A stretch of 64,000 nt of DNA from Struthidea cinerea (Eukaryota; Chordata; Aves; Passeriformes; Corcoracidae): positions 313,661 through 377,660 of the forward strand of contig VZTI01003805.1 in the NCBI GenBank assembly GCA_013397865.1, given 5' to 3'. Below the pieces are notes generated by a model that worked only from the letters and a program-made list of their open reading frames with translations, did not search any database and had not been told where the DNA came from. Below are positions 1 to 12,229 of the stretch, piece after piece. Made by a program: the position numbers and the translations under genes. Position 1 is the first letter of the stretch, and each line of letters starts with the position of its first letter.

Positions 1-1827
1 TATTTACCTGCACTTTAAACAGAGAAATAAAGCAGCGAGTCTTCATCCTGTTTCTGCGAAGATCCCATCACAATTACTTAGTTACTTGAAATGTTATTAG
101 TAGGACTACTTGTGATTTCTATTTCTTGTGATCTGTGTAGTCTCTTTTCTTCACTACTTTCACGTCCCCACGTTTCACTTCCCAATTACATTCTGAGAAA
201 TGCCTAATATGGTGAAACTATGCAAATTTACTTCTACTTAGTTCCCAAATTCTGCTTTTTGTTGTGCTCATATTTGAATTTATATAAATGAGAACACAGA
301 GTTAAAAAGCAAGACTGAACAATTTTTCAGTAATTAATTATTATGAGCCATTTTGGGAAGGTACTGCCCACCCTGCTCCAGGTATCCCTTGAAAGACTTC
401 ATTCTTTATGGTTAAAATAAAGTACCAAGTGTGGATTGCAAGAGACTATGAACCAACACAGCAGTGCCTACCTAAGTGTATTTTAAAGACATGGCGCAGT
501 CCAACTTGCTGTTTGATTCCAAATATTGCCACATGATAAATAACAACAGTATCCCACCACTAGCATCAGGTATACAGTAAATACTATCTGAAACTAGAAG
601 TAATCACTAAGAATAGTTCCTGTGCTGAAGAAGGAAAAATACAAGCATCTAATAAATGCAATTTACCTCCAGCTATATCCAACACTCAAAAGCAAATCTA
701 TTAAGCTCTTTTAGATAATAAAAGTGTGCATTTTAATCTGCTCTTGCTCCCCACTCCCTCCTCTTTCAGGTAGTGAGGCCTCATAGAAAAAAATATTTAA
801 AATATGAAGCATAATTTCAGCATGACAATTTATAATACTATGTAATTTAAGAACGCCAAATCTTCACTAATACCAGGCTAGAAGCAAGGGAGTGCTTGGT
901 TTCAAAAACAAAAACCAAAAAATAAACAAACATGCAAAAAACAAAAAAACCCTGCAAACTCACCAAAGCCAAAAGCATACCACAAACACAAAAGACAATC
1001 CTCCTCTCTTCAAACTAACAGTTCAATTCTGAATTTGGATTCAAGAGTCATATTTGAATAGTATTCACATATTTTACATGGCCTTTAGACATAGCACCTA
1101 AAATTACAGAATACTTGATGTAAAAACAACCCAACCAACCCAAACCCTTCTATTTTCATCAGCTGCAAGGCTCAGCACAGTAATGCAGACGACATGGCGC
1201 TTTCTGGCTTCCTTCATTAACAAAAAGGTTTCAGTCCATTAACCAACTACCTGTTCTACAGGCTTACTTCTGAGAGAAGTAAAAGCGGTTTGTGGCATCA
1301 GGAGCACTTCAGTGAGAAATTCCCTTCCACATTCTGAGAAGGAGCAGAGCCTGAGCAGAGCTGGAGCTGTGACTGGCCCCAAGAACCCTCTCAGAGCATT
1401 ACCCTGTGCATTCGCCTCAGAGAGTTTCACACAAAGAGCAGCGATGCTGTGACCCTGCGACAGCAGCACTGGCAGAGCACAGAAATGCTTGGGGAATAAA
1501 GTTCCTCAGAAAGAGGGCAGCCTGCTTGGCAGCTCTCTGGCACAGGGGAGTGACTTCCTACCTTCAGTACCCTAGGTGCTGCGGTGAATAGCACTGCTCT
1601 GACCAGAGTAAAGATACTTCTACACTCAGTGGGATCAAGCTGCAAAGCAATTTCTGACACTGAGATAAACCATGAAGAGCAAGATGCAAAGAATAAAATA
1701 CAACCCTCTTAAGTTTGTGTAACGTCTCAGAACCACCAGACTAAAGAACCTGAAAAAGGCTGCACTGAAGACACATTCTCCGACATTTTCCCATGCAAGG
1801 TGTGGAAGGATGAAGGAGAGGCAGCAG

Positions 1828-1847
1828 ATACATTGTAGACAATGTAT
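1828..1847. repeat. perfect inverted repeat with SOX-like cores
   Basis: Two perfect 9-bp arms, ATACATTGT and ACAATGTAT, are separated by the 2-bp spacer AG. Each arm contains an ACAATG/CATTGT core of the type bound by SOX HMG-box proteins, and the cores face each other. Whether it is bound is unknown; a palindrome this size can also arise by chance. Confidence 0.6.
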
Positions 1848-3570
1848 TTATCCTCCTGCTACCACTAAATCATGACACCACTTTTTACACCACTTTCTGG
1901 CAATAGGCATCTAAAACCCACCCTCTCCTTGATAAATGAACACGAGCTCCTTCTTTTCCCAGAGCCGATCACTGGAGACTTTCTTTTGACAACTTCACTG
2001 CATTCTGCACCCCAGCCTATCGCTGCACCTCCAAACTGCAGGGGCAGTAGGATACAAGGGATGTAAACCTGCGCACACAGAAGAACTGCTGGAGCAGCAG
2101 CATCTGTATTTAAGAAAGCAATTATTAAAATATTACAAAATCAGGCACCAAGAAAGTGACTCTTGCAACTGAAAGAAAAGGCTTTTCAGTTTTCACACAA
2201 ACAATGATGGCTTGACCAAGATAGAAATTTCTCAATGCCATACTTGACTGCAGAAGAGTTATTTTCCAAGGAAAACCTCAAAAAGTATTTCCCTAAACTC
2301 CTTTCGAATTTTCTCCCAGGATAAGTGAGAAAGCAAACAAAGCCCCTCTAAAATCCTATTTTACTTCTCACTAGTACATGGCAGGAAAAAAAGTACATCA
2401 CAGAACAACAGAAAATTTAACAACAAACCATTTCATTTGCCACCACACCCCAATAAATCTTTCTTCAGGTTAACTGGGTCTGTTAATCACCAAAATGTAG
2501 ATGCTTGAGCCAAAGGTTTCAGGAATGCTGCCATTTCTGAAGAACTCCTCTTGAATAAGGGGTCTAACCACTGCCTCTTTCTCAAGAACACTGTCATTAC
2601 ACAGGTAGAAACCCTTATTACTGCCCACAGCTGAAAACCACCCAAAGAGTAGTATGCTACTTTCCTGGCCAACAAGTCCCAATTAAATCAACAACAAAGA
2701 AACAACTTAGGGCATCAAGAGAATGGAAAACTTTCACAGTGATTGGTATATATGGTCTGGTTCTTTCAAGCTTTATCAGCACAGCACACACAGCCTGCAT
2801 CTCATATTCTTCTGAGGCAATAACCCCAGGAATTCACCCCTAAGCAGTGATACACCAGAATTTTAAAAACTGGCAATTAGTGATGGGACGACAAAAGAAG
2901 CCACCAAATGCTGAAGGCCTCTATAAATCTTGTAGTTGCACACAACAAAAATTGACAAGTTATCAGACTACAAATAAATCTGAAAATTCAGCCGTGGTTT
3001 GTGAAATTCATGTTAAAAAGAAAGTAACTTGAGGATACTAAAATGATGAGCTGCAGAGATAAGGCAGAGCAATTTTTGCCATAGTCTCTCATAAAATTTA
3101 CCTAGAAGTTAACTGGAACAGGAATAACTCAGAGAAAACAGCTATAAATAGAAAGGGGTTAATCATTCGAATTTCTATTCCCATGACAAGAATACACTAA
3201 AGACTCTAACTTTTTAATCTTATGATACGATGCTTTAAAAATACTTTAGCTGCTGCACTACAGTCTGCCTCTACCTACTTTTTAAAAATAATTTCTCCTT
3301 TATTTTTTAAATGCAATAAAGGAGATTTTCTTTCAACAGAAACATTTTCACCAACAGTAGACAAAGCGAGCCTGTGCATCAGCTGGAACAATTATATGTG
3401 GTCACTTAAACGGATTTTTTTTAATGGGGCCACTTAAAAATACATTTACCTTTTCTCCATCCTAATATACAGCACATAAAACTTATTTGTTATCGATTTC
3501 AACTATCAGAGCTGCTACAAAGTATTTTTCAATTAAGTGTTTGCATTTATCCTAAAGTAGAAGAGAAACT

Positions 3571-3677
3571 TAGAATCATTAAGGTTGGAAAAGGCCTCTA
3601 AGATGATCGAGTCCAACTGTTCCCCCAGCACTGCCAAGCCTATCACTAAGCCCTGTCCCTAAGCATCACATCCATGA
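3571..3677 (-). mobile_element. CR1 LINE 3' fragment
   Basis: On the plus strand it reads AGAATCATTAAGGTTGGAAA, then a stretch ending in a CCCAGCACTGCCAAG motif. This is the reverse complement of the 3' end of chicken-repeat-1 (CR1) LINEs, so the element lies on the minus strand. About 105 bp remain with no coding capacity, which is a typical 5'-truncated CR1 insertion. Confidence 0.9.
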
Positions 3678-5349
3678 TATTGGTTCAAGGACATAAACAC
3701 AAGTTTACCACGCAAAGACACCAAAGAAAGAAAAACTGCCTCATCCTCAATGCACAGATAAAAACACACCAGGATAACCAAACGTCTCTGAACTCACACA
3801 GCAGCCTGTGACACACTTGGAAATAGAATCTAATTATTACAAATCCCCAGCCAGTGCTTTACTCACAGTATTTCTCACACAAGTAAATTAATGTTGAAGC
3901 TTTTAAGTTAAACCAAATGGAGTACAGGAAGTAATACACAGAGAGAAGTTCCTTATTTAAAATGTAGAAACAGATAAGGACTTCTGTCATTTTGTGGTGA
4001 CCAGCAAATTGAATATAAAGTGAGTTGTAATCTAGCATATTTGCAGAGGCAGAAATTAGGACAGCAGCGAATATATGCATTCAACTTCAAAAGCTGCAGA
4101 GCTGCTGCAGATCTTCATTGACTACTCATTACAAGAAATTGTGAGGAAAAGACTTGATTGTAGTCTTAACATTACTTCCAACTTTTTAAGTTACGTCCTC
4201 TCATTCTTGCCAAACTTGCTTTTATTGAAGAACTCTACTAAACAGCCTTTCCTTTTTATGCAGTACTTTTCTGCTCTTCCCTATCACTGCAACTCTTCAT
4301 GCACCAGATTTATTTACAGCACCCAGAGGAAATAGAAGCTACCAGTTATCAAAACAGACTGCAGAATGTAAACAAACAATTGTTACGTATTTGTGTTCGC
4401 TGGACTCTAAGAACTTGTGCAGAGTGACATTGAGGATCAAAAAAATGGTAGCCTAACAATTAAAGCAACAATTCAGTAAACAAAATGTTGCTATTGTTTT
4501 TATTACTCAGACAAAAATAGAGTTAGGTCATTATTCTGAGCTTACTAAAATTTTCAACATAGCTAGAGGTCACCTAATTAAAGTCAAATAAACATTTCTA
4601 TTAAAAAAATATTATTTCCCTACATTATTACCACTAGTATTAGATGCAAAAAAGTACCTCTGAAGTGCTGGGGATGTAAAACTGGCCTAGCATGAAGACG
4701 CAGTATTCTACACATCTGAAGAGTGATATCTCTGTCTTTAAACACCTGGGAAATTTTGCAATTGTTTGCACATAGCTTGTAAAAGCTTATAAACATAATA
4801 CAATTATTTAAAGTTAGATATGTAACTGGATGCAGCTTGTCAATATATTATAAAGTGGTTTTTTATTTTTAATAAAAAAGGGCTTTTGTCAAAAGCATTG
4901 GAACTGTCTTACATGGATAACATAAAGAAGCAGAACAGTATTAGCTACCAAGCACAGATAATCAGTCCCTCCTCATTTTTATTATTAACAACAGAAAGTC
5001 TCCTTTTTTGCTAGCAAGTTTTGTGCCAAAAATTAATGTACCATTTGCTGCTGACAATCTGCCAGACTAATGATGTTTTTCTTCACTCAAGAGGGTTCAG
5101 AAACTACTACTCACTTTCCAGTCAGCATTCATCACAGATTCCCAAATACAGTCCTCCCATGAAGAGAAAAACAAGGCAGCTCTTCTACAGACACACACAC
5201 ACCTCTTCACACTTAAGTCATTACCACAAATAAATAATCTAAAACACTTCAGCAGCAGTAGACAAGTGTTCTTCACCTCCTGCTATTGTGGCTCAATCCT
5301 ATACATGGTGTACATGATACTTGCACTTAAACCTGGCATAAGACAGAAT

Positions 5350-5672
5350 AAAATCATAGATTCATTTAGGTTGGAAAAGACCCTTAAGGGTGAGTCCTTT
5401 AACCCAGTGCTGCCAAGCCCAGCACCAAACCATGGCCCCGAGTGACACATCTACACATCTTTTAAATACATCTGGGTATGGTGAGCACACCACTTCCCTG
5501 GGCAGCCCCTTTCAATGCTAGATAATGCTCTTGGTGAAGAAATTTTTCCTACTATCCAATCTAAATCTCCCCTGGTGCAGTTGGGGCAGTTTCCTCTCAT
5601 CCTATTACCTGGTACTTGGGAAAAGGCTGACCTTCACCTGGCTATAACGTCCTTTCAGGTTGTTGTAAAGCT
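5350..5672 (-). mobile_element. CR1 LINE 3' fragment (longest in the window)
   Basis: The plus strand starts with AATCATAGATTCATTTAGGT and carries the GTGCTGCCAAGCCCAGCACC-type segment. It then continues through the ACTTCCCTGGGCAGCC and CCTTTCAGGTTGTTGTAAAG blocks typical of CR1 3' sequence read in reverse. About 320 bp are kept, 5'-truncated, with no intact reverse-transcriptase frame. It abuts an oppositely oriented CR1 fragment. Confidence 0.92.
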
Positions 5673-5695
5673 ACATTACTATAAAATTGTAAAGC

Positions 5696-5853
5696 TAGTT
5701 GTGGATGCCCCAGTCCCTGGAAGTTTTCAAGGCCAGGTTGGACGGAGCATGGAGCAACCTGGGATAGTGGAAGGTGTCCCTTTCCATGGCAGGGGAGTGG
5801 AACTGGGTGATCTTTAAGGTCCCTTCCCACCCAAAGCATTTTATGATTCTACA
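5696..5853 (+). mobile_element. CR1 LINE 3' fragment, divergent from its neighbour
   Basis: Forward CR1 3' sequence: GTGGATGCCCCAGTCCCTGG, then AAGGCCAGGTTGGACGGAGC, GAACTGGGTGATCTTTAAGG and a terminal CATTTTATGATTCTA that keeps the CR1 ATTCTATG-type end. Its 3' end differs from that of the minus-strand neighbour, so the two probably come from different CR1 subfamilies and separate insertions. Confidence 0.92.
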
Positions 5854-8800
5854 TTTCAAATTTTATTTCCTATTAGGTTTGGACTAATTTTTGGGGATTC
5901 AGTCTTGTCCATCTCCATTAATCAGTACCAGGACACTACTGTGTCTGCTCACACTCTGATGCTGCCATTGCACGTGCCCATGTGGATGGCACGCACACAT
6001 ATGCACTGTCTCTCTTTCACTGCTGTCTATACGCCAAGCACTAACTCTTCTTTGTTTAGAGGATCCCTGGTTATGACTTGGACAATCCTCCTTAAATATC
6101 TGTGTCTGCATCCTTAGCAGGGCATACAGAAAACCAAATAGTAAATTCAGAAATTCCTCCCCTGTATCAGCTGAAACAAAGTAAGACACTCAGCACTAAA
6201 GGTCAGAAACACAAATACTCCAAGCCTACATGATTGTCATACCCCAATACACAATGTGTGTGGTGGTGTGAAAATCCCAAAGGCCTTGCCTTCCTCAGCA
6301 ACACCTCTTTAAGTCAAAAAGGGAACTGGAAAAAAATAAAAACCACAAAAACCCCCAAACGCAAAAAACATCCCAACACCAGCACAAAGTAAATAATATC
6401 GTCAGCCAGCTACAAGCACCAAAATGTACAGGACCCAAAGTAGGCCTCCAGTCCCATGATTTCTCCCAGGCCAGCCCCCACACTTCCCTGTGTGCCTCCA
6501 GCCCCGCACTGCCCAGCCCTTGGCACAGCAGTCCACTCCTTTACTGGTCTGCACCGCATCTGTGACTAATGGTTTCCTTCCCTCCACAGTTGTCACCAGA
6601 GTCCTCCCTTCTGGAGATTCTGTTCTACAGAATATTACACATAGTAAAGTGTGAGTTATTTCTAGCACACACCCTCAGGACAGGATCTCATAGGTACTGT
6701 AAGCAACACTGGCCTATGCCTCCAAAAACCAGCAGCGTAAAAAGACAAGACACTAAACAAGGGCAAGACTCACATATGGTTAACGCACAGATCCTTAAAT
6801 TCTTTGGGGTTTGGGAGGGAAATAATGGAGAAACTGGGGAGAAGCACAAACCCAAGAGCAGCAAACTTAGTGACACACTGTATGAAGAAAAGAAAAAAAA
6901 AGTAAAAAAACCCAGGAATACTGAAAGGTAGATGAAGTGGAAAAAAGTACAGGCAAAAGGACCGAAGTACTCTTCAAAACCAGAAAAGCAATCTGAGACA
7001 TGAAGCCAAGCAGGAAGCGGATTCAGTGCCCAATAAAATTTTTAAATAACATTCTATGTGCTTCTTTCTACCACGTCAACTTTGTACTTAGCTTTTTGAG
7101 TTTCTACTGGCAACATTGACCTTTATTCACCTGATTCTCCCCTGCAGCTGTGCCTGTACCAATGGTTTTTATACAAACTATAGACCAACCTTCTGGAGGA
7201 CACAATACTAAATAGCAATGCTCACACCACTGACTGAAAACCATCCTTCTGCAGTACTCAAAAGCAGGTTTTTTGGCTGTTATTTGTAGTGACACAATTG
7301 TAATCAGTTTTTTAAATCATGTACGCTTAATATTCTTCTGTTTGAACATTCTATACTCATAAACATCAAATAGTTAACCGAAAATAACAGCACATTTCAA
7401 AATGTTACCTTTGCTTGTTAAAAAATAAAACGATGCAACAATATCAAAATGCATCTCTCAAGCACCTTACTTACCAAAGCTAAAAAAGGTATTGCTCAAG
7501 AGCTGGCTCCCATAAGAACCTCAAGCACTAAAAAATGTTACCAGTAATTCTATTTCCTAGAGATTTTGTACAATGTTCTCCAAACCACCTACCTACTCTG
7601 ATTTTTAAACTGCTTCTAGTACTCTGCAGCTGCATACAAGCACAGGTCTTCCACATTAAATCTGTCACAAAACCACTTGACAGCAGGACTCTGAGCCTCT
7701 TACAATGTCAGGTTAATGGTACAGAACACCAGCTATTGCACAGTCCACATAACAGCTTTCATAAGCAACTGGCTATTCTTATGCTTATTTTTAAATTATT
7801 TCATTGCCCTGTCAAGATACCTTCTGCGCACACAAAGGACTTTCAGAAACACTAAGAATTAGCAAACACTTCATAGCAACACTGTACCATAAAACTAAAC
7901 GCACAGCAATATTCTTACGAATTCTTGCTAATAGACAACAGACACCACAGACCCTCACATGACTTCCACAAAACTGTTTATCTACCTCTGCCAGCCACAT
8001 GAGCTCTTGCCCACATGCTGCCAGCTGATGCCAACTCAAAACTTACATCCTCTAATTCATCTTCAAATTCTCTCATGGAGTTTTTTTTAAATCCAGTGGA
8101 TATATGGTGCCTGGGGGCAAGGCGAGGGCAGGGATGACCTAAAGTGAGAGCAAACAGTTCGAGCTCCTAAGGGACTACACATTACTTAAAACTGTCCATT
8201 GGTTCCAAATTAATGCCTCTGCTTTCTGCTTTGCATACAATAAATATGGGAGGGTAAGCCTCGGAAGAGCACTGTGAAAAGAAATTTAACATCAACCTAA
8301 ACCTTTAGTAATCCCCAAAACTGAACCCAAAGAGACAGCAATAAGAACACACTGACTATCTGTGTCTCATAAAAAGAAATTAGAAATCACAGTGCTGTCA
8401 CTGTTCCCCCCCTTAAAAGTAAACTCATGCAAAGATGAAACATAACGTCACATACCAGCACAAAAATTAAACCCCCAACACAGACTTTATTCCCAACCAT
8501 CACAGTTTCTGGAAAACAGGAACAAAAAATTGTATTTATACAGCCAGTAGTGAAGTACTAAAAGACCATTTATCAGCCTAATATGGGAGGTAAAACTGTT
8601 CAGCATTACAGCAACACATAAAGGTGAGCTACACAAGCATAAAACTAGACATCAATACCTCTGATGGAGTTCTTTTAAGAAGTTTTGATGCTGCTGTCTT
8701 GATGAATTCACAAAGCTATTCTAAAAAATCAGAGTAACTACTGTAAATAAAAGCAAGATATTCTAGAAACAGAAAAGCACCGTTTACAATTCAATTTCAT

Positions 8801-9260
8801 AGCAAAAATTTAATGCAACACTACTTATGAAAAATACACAAGTTTAACAATCTTGAAAAATACAAAAGTAAGCCACAAGTAGCAAATTCACATACTTTGT
8901 GTCAGAAGGAAGTTACAGTACTCCTAAATTCTCATGCTCTTTTAAAAGTAAATACTAAACATACTTCTATATACATAAATGTAGCTCCAAAGACACAAAA
9001 TTACTCCCGAGTTCAACTAATTCACAATTTTAAGTCAAGAGCACCTAAGGTAAGAAATAGATACAGCTGCCCTTCTCCCTTTTTAATGAACTGAAAAAGG
9101 TTGGCCAACAGCCAAAGCCGGGAAGTAGCAAAGGTAGCCGAGGACAGCCTGGATCCTCTACTTGTGTAAAACCAGTTTTCTGAAAGGCTGTGCTCTGTAG
9201 CAGGCTAGCAGTTAACCTCTGGCTACCTAAAAGAAGCCAAAATCAAACCAAGTAACAATG

Positions 9261-9300
9261 CACACACACACACACCCACACACACACCCACACACCCACC
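9261..9300. repeat. CA microsatellite interrupted by CCCA
   Basis: About 40 bp of CACA dinucleotides broken by CCCACA variants. It is likely length-polymorphic. Confidence 0.95.
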
Positions 9301-9760
9301 ACTTATCAGTGGGGAAGTAGAACTGCCCCAGTGCCACTTCTCAAAGGAAGCTGGTTTTGACACCTCGGTGTTACTCTTTGTTTCTTTAATCTTCTGAAGC
9401 CAGTATGTAAATTCTATTATGTTAGTACCTACATATCCACAAGCATTTGCACATGAGGGCCTCCTCTGCAGCTCCTAATGTATGTAAATGAAACCACATT
9501 CCTGAATTTATTTCCACCAAAGGCTGAGATAAAAAGATTTCCCCATGTAAATTTGATAGACTAACACAGATCGGTCAATGTTCCTTACAAAGTACCTGAT
9601 ACTTCAGGCTTTATCCAGATACATGTAACCTTCACCTTGAACATTCTCTGAATTGTGATTATTTCAAAGGTTACCTGCTGTTAATTCTGGATTGTAAGTA
9701 CACACCTTACCAACCCAAAGCAAAACTGCTTGCTTACTAGTTACTGCTAAAATTAATTAC

Positions 9761-9776
9761 AAAAAAAAAAAAAAAA
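9761..9776. repeat. poly(A) run, 16 bp
   Basis: A pure run of 16 adenines in AT-rich DNA. No target-site duplication or retrogene body was recognised upstream. Confidence 0.95.
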
Positions 9777-10040
9777 GGTTAAACTTCTAACACAAGATGA
9801 TCTTTGCCCCCAGATCTGATTTAGTTATCAAAACAAATCACACAAACTTTCCCAGGTGAGTGACTGTAAGGATTAGCAGTACTGCCACAAAACAAATTGT
9901 TTCATGCACTCAGGCATTAGTACTGAATTCCTGGCCTCCATGATTCAAAGTCCTCATACTTTGAGGCAAATGATTTGAGATGTAGCGTGTAACACCGTGT
10001 GTGTCAGCCTAAGAGTATCGGTTTGAGGAAAACACACAAT

Positions 10041-10096
10041 CACAAAAAACCCCCCAAAAAAAACAAAAAACAAAAAAACCCCACCAAAACAAACAG
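10041..10096. repeat. A-rich low-complexity tract with C runs
   Basis: Alternating A runs and short C runs. Simple low-complexity sequence with no gene. Confidence 0.9.
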
Positions 10097-11677
10097 GCAA
10101 GCTTTTCTACACAACTGTGTAAATGATGCTTATTTCAGATTTTTCTGTCCCGGACTGCTTCCACAGAAACTGCCAGTTGGAAAAAAGGGCAAACTTCGTG
10201 TCTTAGTGGCCTGCTGCTCCCGAGAGGGGCAAGTCAGAAAGTCCACCTAAACCAAAGCAGCCTTGTGGCCTCTGAATAAATACAGTGCCACATTCTACAG
10301 CCCAACAACGCCTGTACTTATTTTCAGGTGAGTTAACTGATGGCAACTTGTAAAGAACCAAGGGCAACACTTCCATGTCTATCTTTAGATCTGTGAAAAA
10401 GCACTTAAACTACTTGAACTGTGTGCCCTGGTCACTGAAACACAACAGCAGCTTTCCAGCTAAACAGCCAAAACACCAGCCTGCATTTCCACCCAATTTC
10501 TAAATAACAACATTCTTTCCTCTACACCCTTCTCATATATCTAGCATTCTAACAGCTTGAATTTCTACTGGATTTTGGGTTTAAATTATTTGCAAAATAG
10601 AGCATATAACAGACATATGCAAACTTTAAAAGGAAAGGAGTAGTGGAACAGGACATGTTCTCTCTTCACTACATCACAAAAATCAAAGAAAGTTTGGTGG
10701 TTTTTTTTTTTAAGAAGGCTTTCCTACACTAGAATTTGGAGTTCTGCCAGAAGTCCACAGACAATTGGAGAACCAGTGAATTCATGACATCAGATATTCC
10801 AAGGAAGTGAAACCTGGCTTAACGGAAGTGATTTTTACTCAAGAAAAATAGATACTTAAATAGACAAACAACAAAAATATTTTAAGACCACGTATGGAGG
10901 AGGTCTCTTTTATTAAAAAACAAAAACCACACAAAAAACCGCAAAACATTTAATCAATGTTAAAAACCCCACTCAAGCATGTTTCCAAGGCAATCCACAT
11001 CAAAACATTCTTGATGCTACCAATATCCCTGATACACTTTTAAAAAAGGCCAGTAATCCACGTACCAAAGAACTTTTGTTCAGTAATCCCTTCCTGAATC
11101 CACACTCTCCTGAAAAGCACTGCTTGCTGGCATGAAACGCCCAAAGCCTGGAAAACCACCATCAGTCTGAACTGAAGCTTCTAGATCAAAGTTTCCAAGT
11201 GACCTGGTGATTGATTCCCCAGCCACCTTAATGCATTCCACTAGACTTCACAAACCTTTGCCAAGCATATGGATGTTCAATATTCCTTTATATGCAATTT
11301 TCCTAAAAGCAAGCAGGTTATAAAGTTTTATTCCACCTTTTAATTAATCTTTGAAGGCATACAGCTGTGGGAGTCTCTAGCTAATACTGCAAAACACAGG
11401 CCAATCAAATTTCTCCGACATCCTTCATGCATTCATCTCACTTCAAACCCTGAACTATGGTCCTAAAGACATAAATAATATGTTTCTGAGGTTTCCAGTA
11501 ATGCCCAGCTTCAGGAACTTCCTAAGCCTGCATGAGGTTCAATCTCAACAGAATAATGGCAGCACAGACTTAGTTAGTACATAACATTTACAGTTATGGC
11601 TACAGTTGTCAATTCCAAACGAACAAAACTTGTCAGTGTATCTAGTGACAAGAAAAGACTGTACGTGCATAAAGTTC

Positions 11678-11706
11678 GGGGGGGGGGGGGGGGGGAAAAA
11701 AAAAAA

Positions 11707-11737
<31 letters not shown>

Positions 11738-11760
11738 CAAACCAAACCAAACAAAATAAA
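11678..11760. repeat. G18 homopolymer followed by A-rich tract
   Basis: Eighteen consecutive G residues (11678-11695) run directly into 22 A residues. Interrupted A-rich sequence continues to about 11760. The homopolymers are prone to sequencing error, and the G run could form a G-quadruplex on the plus strand. The open frames crossing it are artefacts of low complexity. Confidence 0.95.
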
Positions 11761-12229
11761 CCTTACACCCCAATAAAAACTAAGCTTTCCAGATTTTGGC
11801 AAGTGTCCAGCATGAGTCTAAGCACACATGTGTTGGAGCTAGACAAACCAGCGAATCTGGCATGAAAGGTTTCCGTTTCTCTTTCAGGAACTCTTCGGGA
11901 CTAATGAAGATTTATTTCCCCCTTCCACAGAAGCAGCTCCTCGTCTGTGGAAGTTCAGTTGCCTGTTACGAGAGCACACGATGACACACAGCAGTGCCAA
12001 AGCCATCGTTCTGTGCGCTGCCCGCGCCGCGCTGCACAGCGCGTGAGCAGCTGACTGGAAACACATTTCCGAAATACTGCTTTGCCATACAAATTCCTGC
12101 GGCTCCGAAGGAAAACAACGCTCAGAAAGCCAGCTGAAAACAACCAGGAGTATCCAGTAATTGAAACGCCACTTAAAATTCACAGAGCAATCACCAAGAG
12201 TTCTCAGCTAGGAAAAAAAAATAGAAAAA

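Larger units (their letters stand above)
1..12200. other. AT-rich non-coding stretch, possible 5' intron of PIK3CB
   Basis: No open frame in this stretch exceeds about 106 codons and none resembles a known protein. The DNA is AT-rich and carries three CR1 fragments, a CA microsatellite and several A-rich tracts, annotated separately. In vertebrates PIK3CB lies downstream of FOXL2 in the same orientation with non-coding 5' exons. If the CpG island at 12.2-13.5 kb is its promoter, this stretch would be intronic on the minus strand. That is inference from synteny: no PIK3CB coding exon or convincing 5' exon was recognised. Confidence 0.35.

Noticed and set aside
9248..9300. Possible CRISPR-like spacing in the CACACA/CCCACA array
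   Set aside because: It is a simple interrupted microsatellite without spacers.
11545..11865. Lys- and Gly-rich or Phe-rich frames over the G18/A-rich tract
   Set aside because: Pure low-complexity artefacts of homopolymers.
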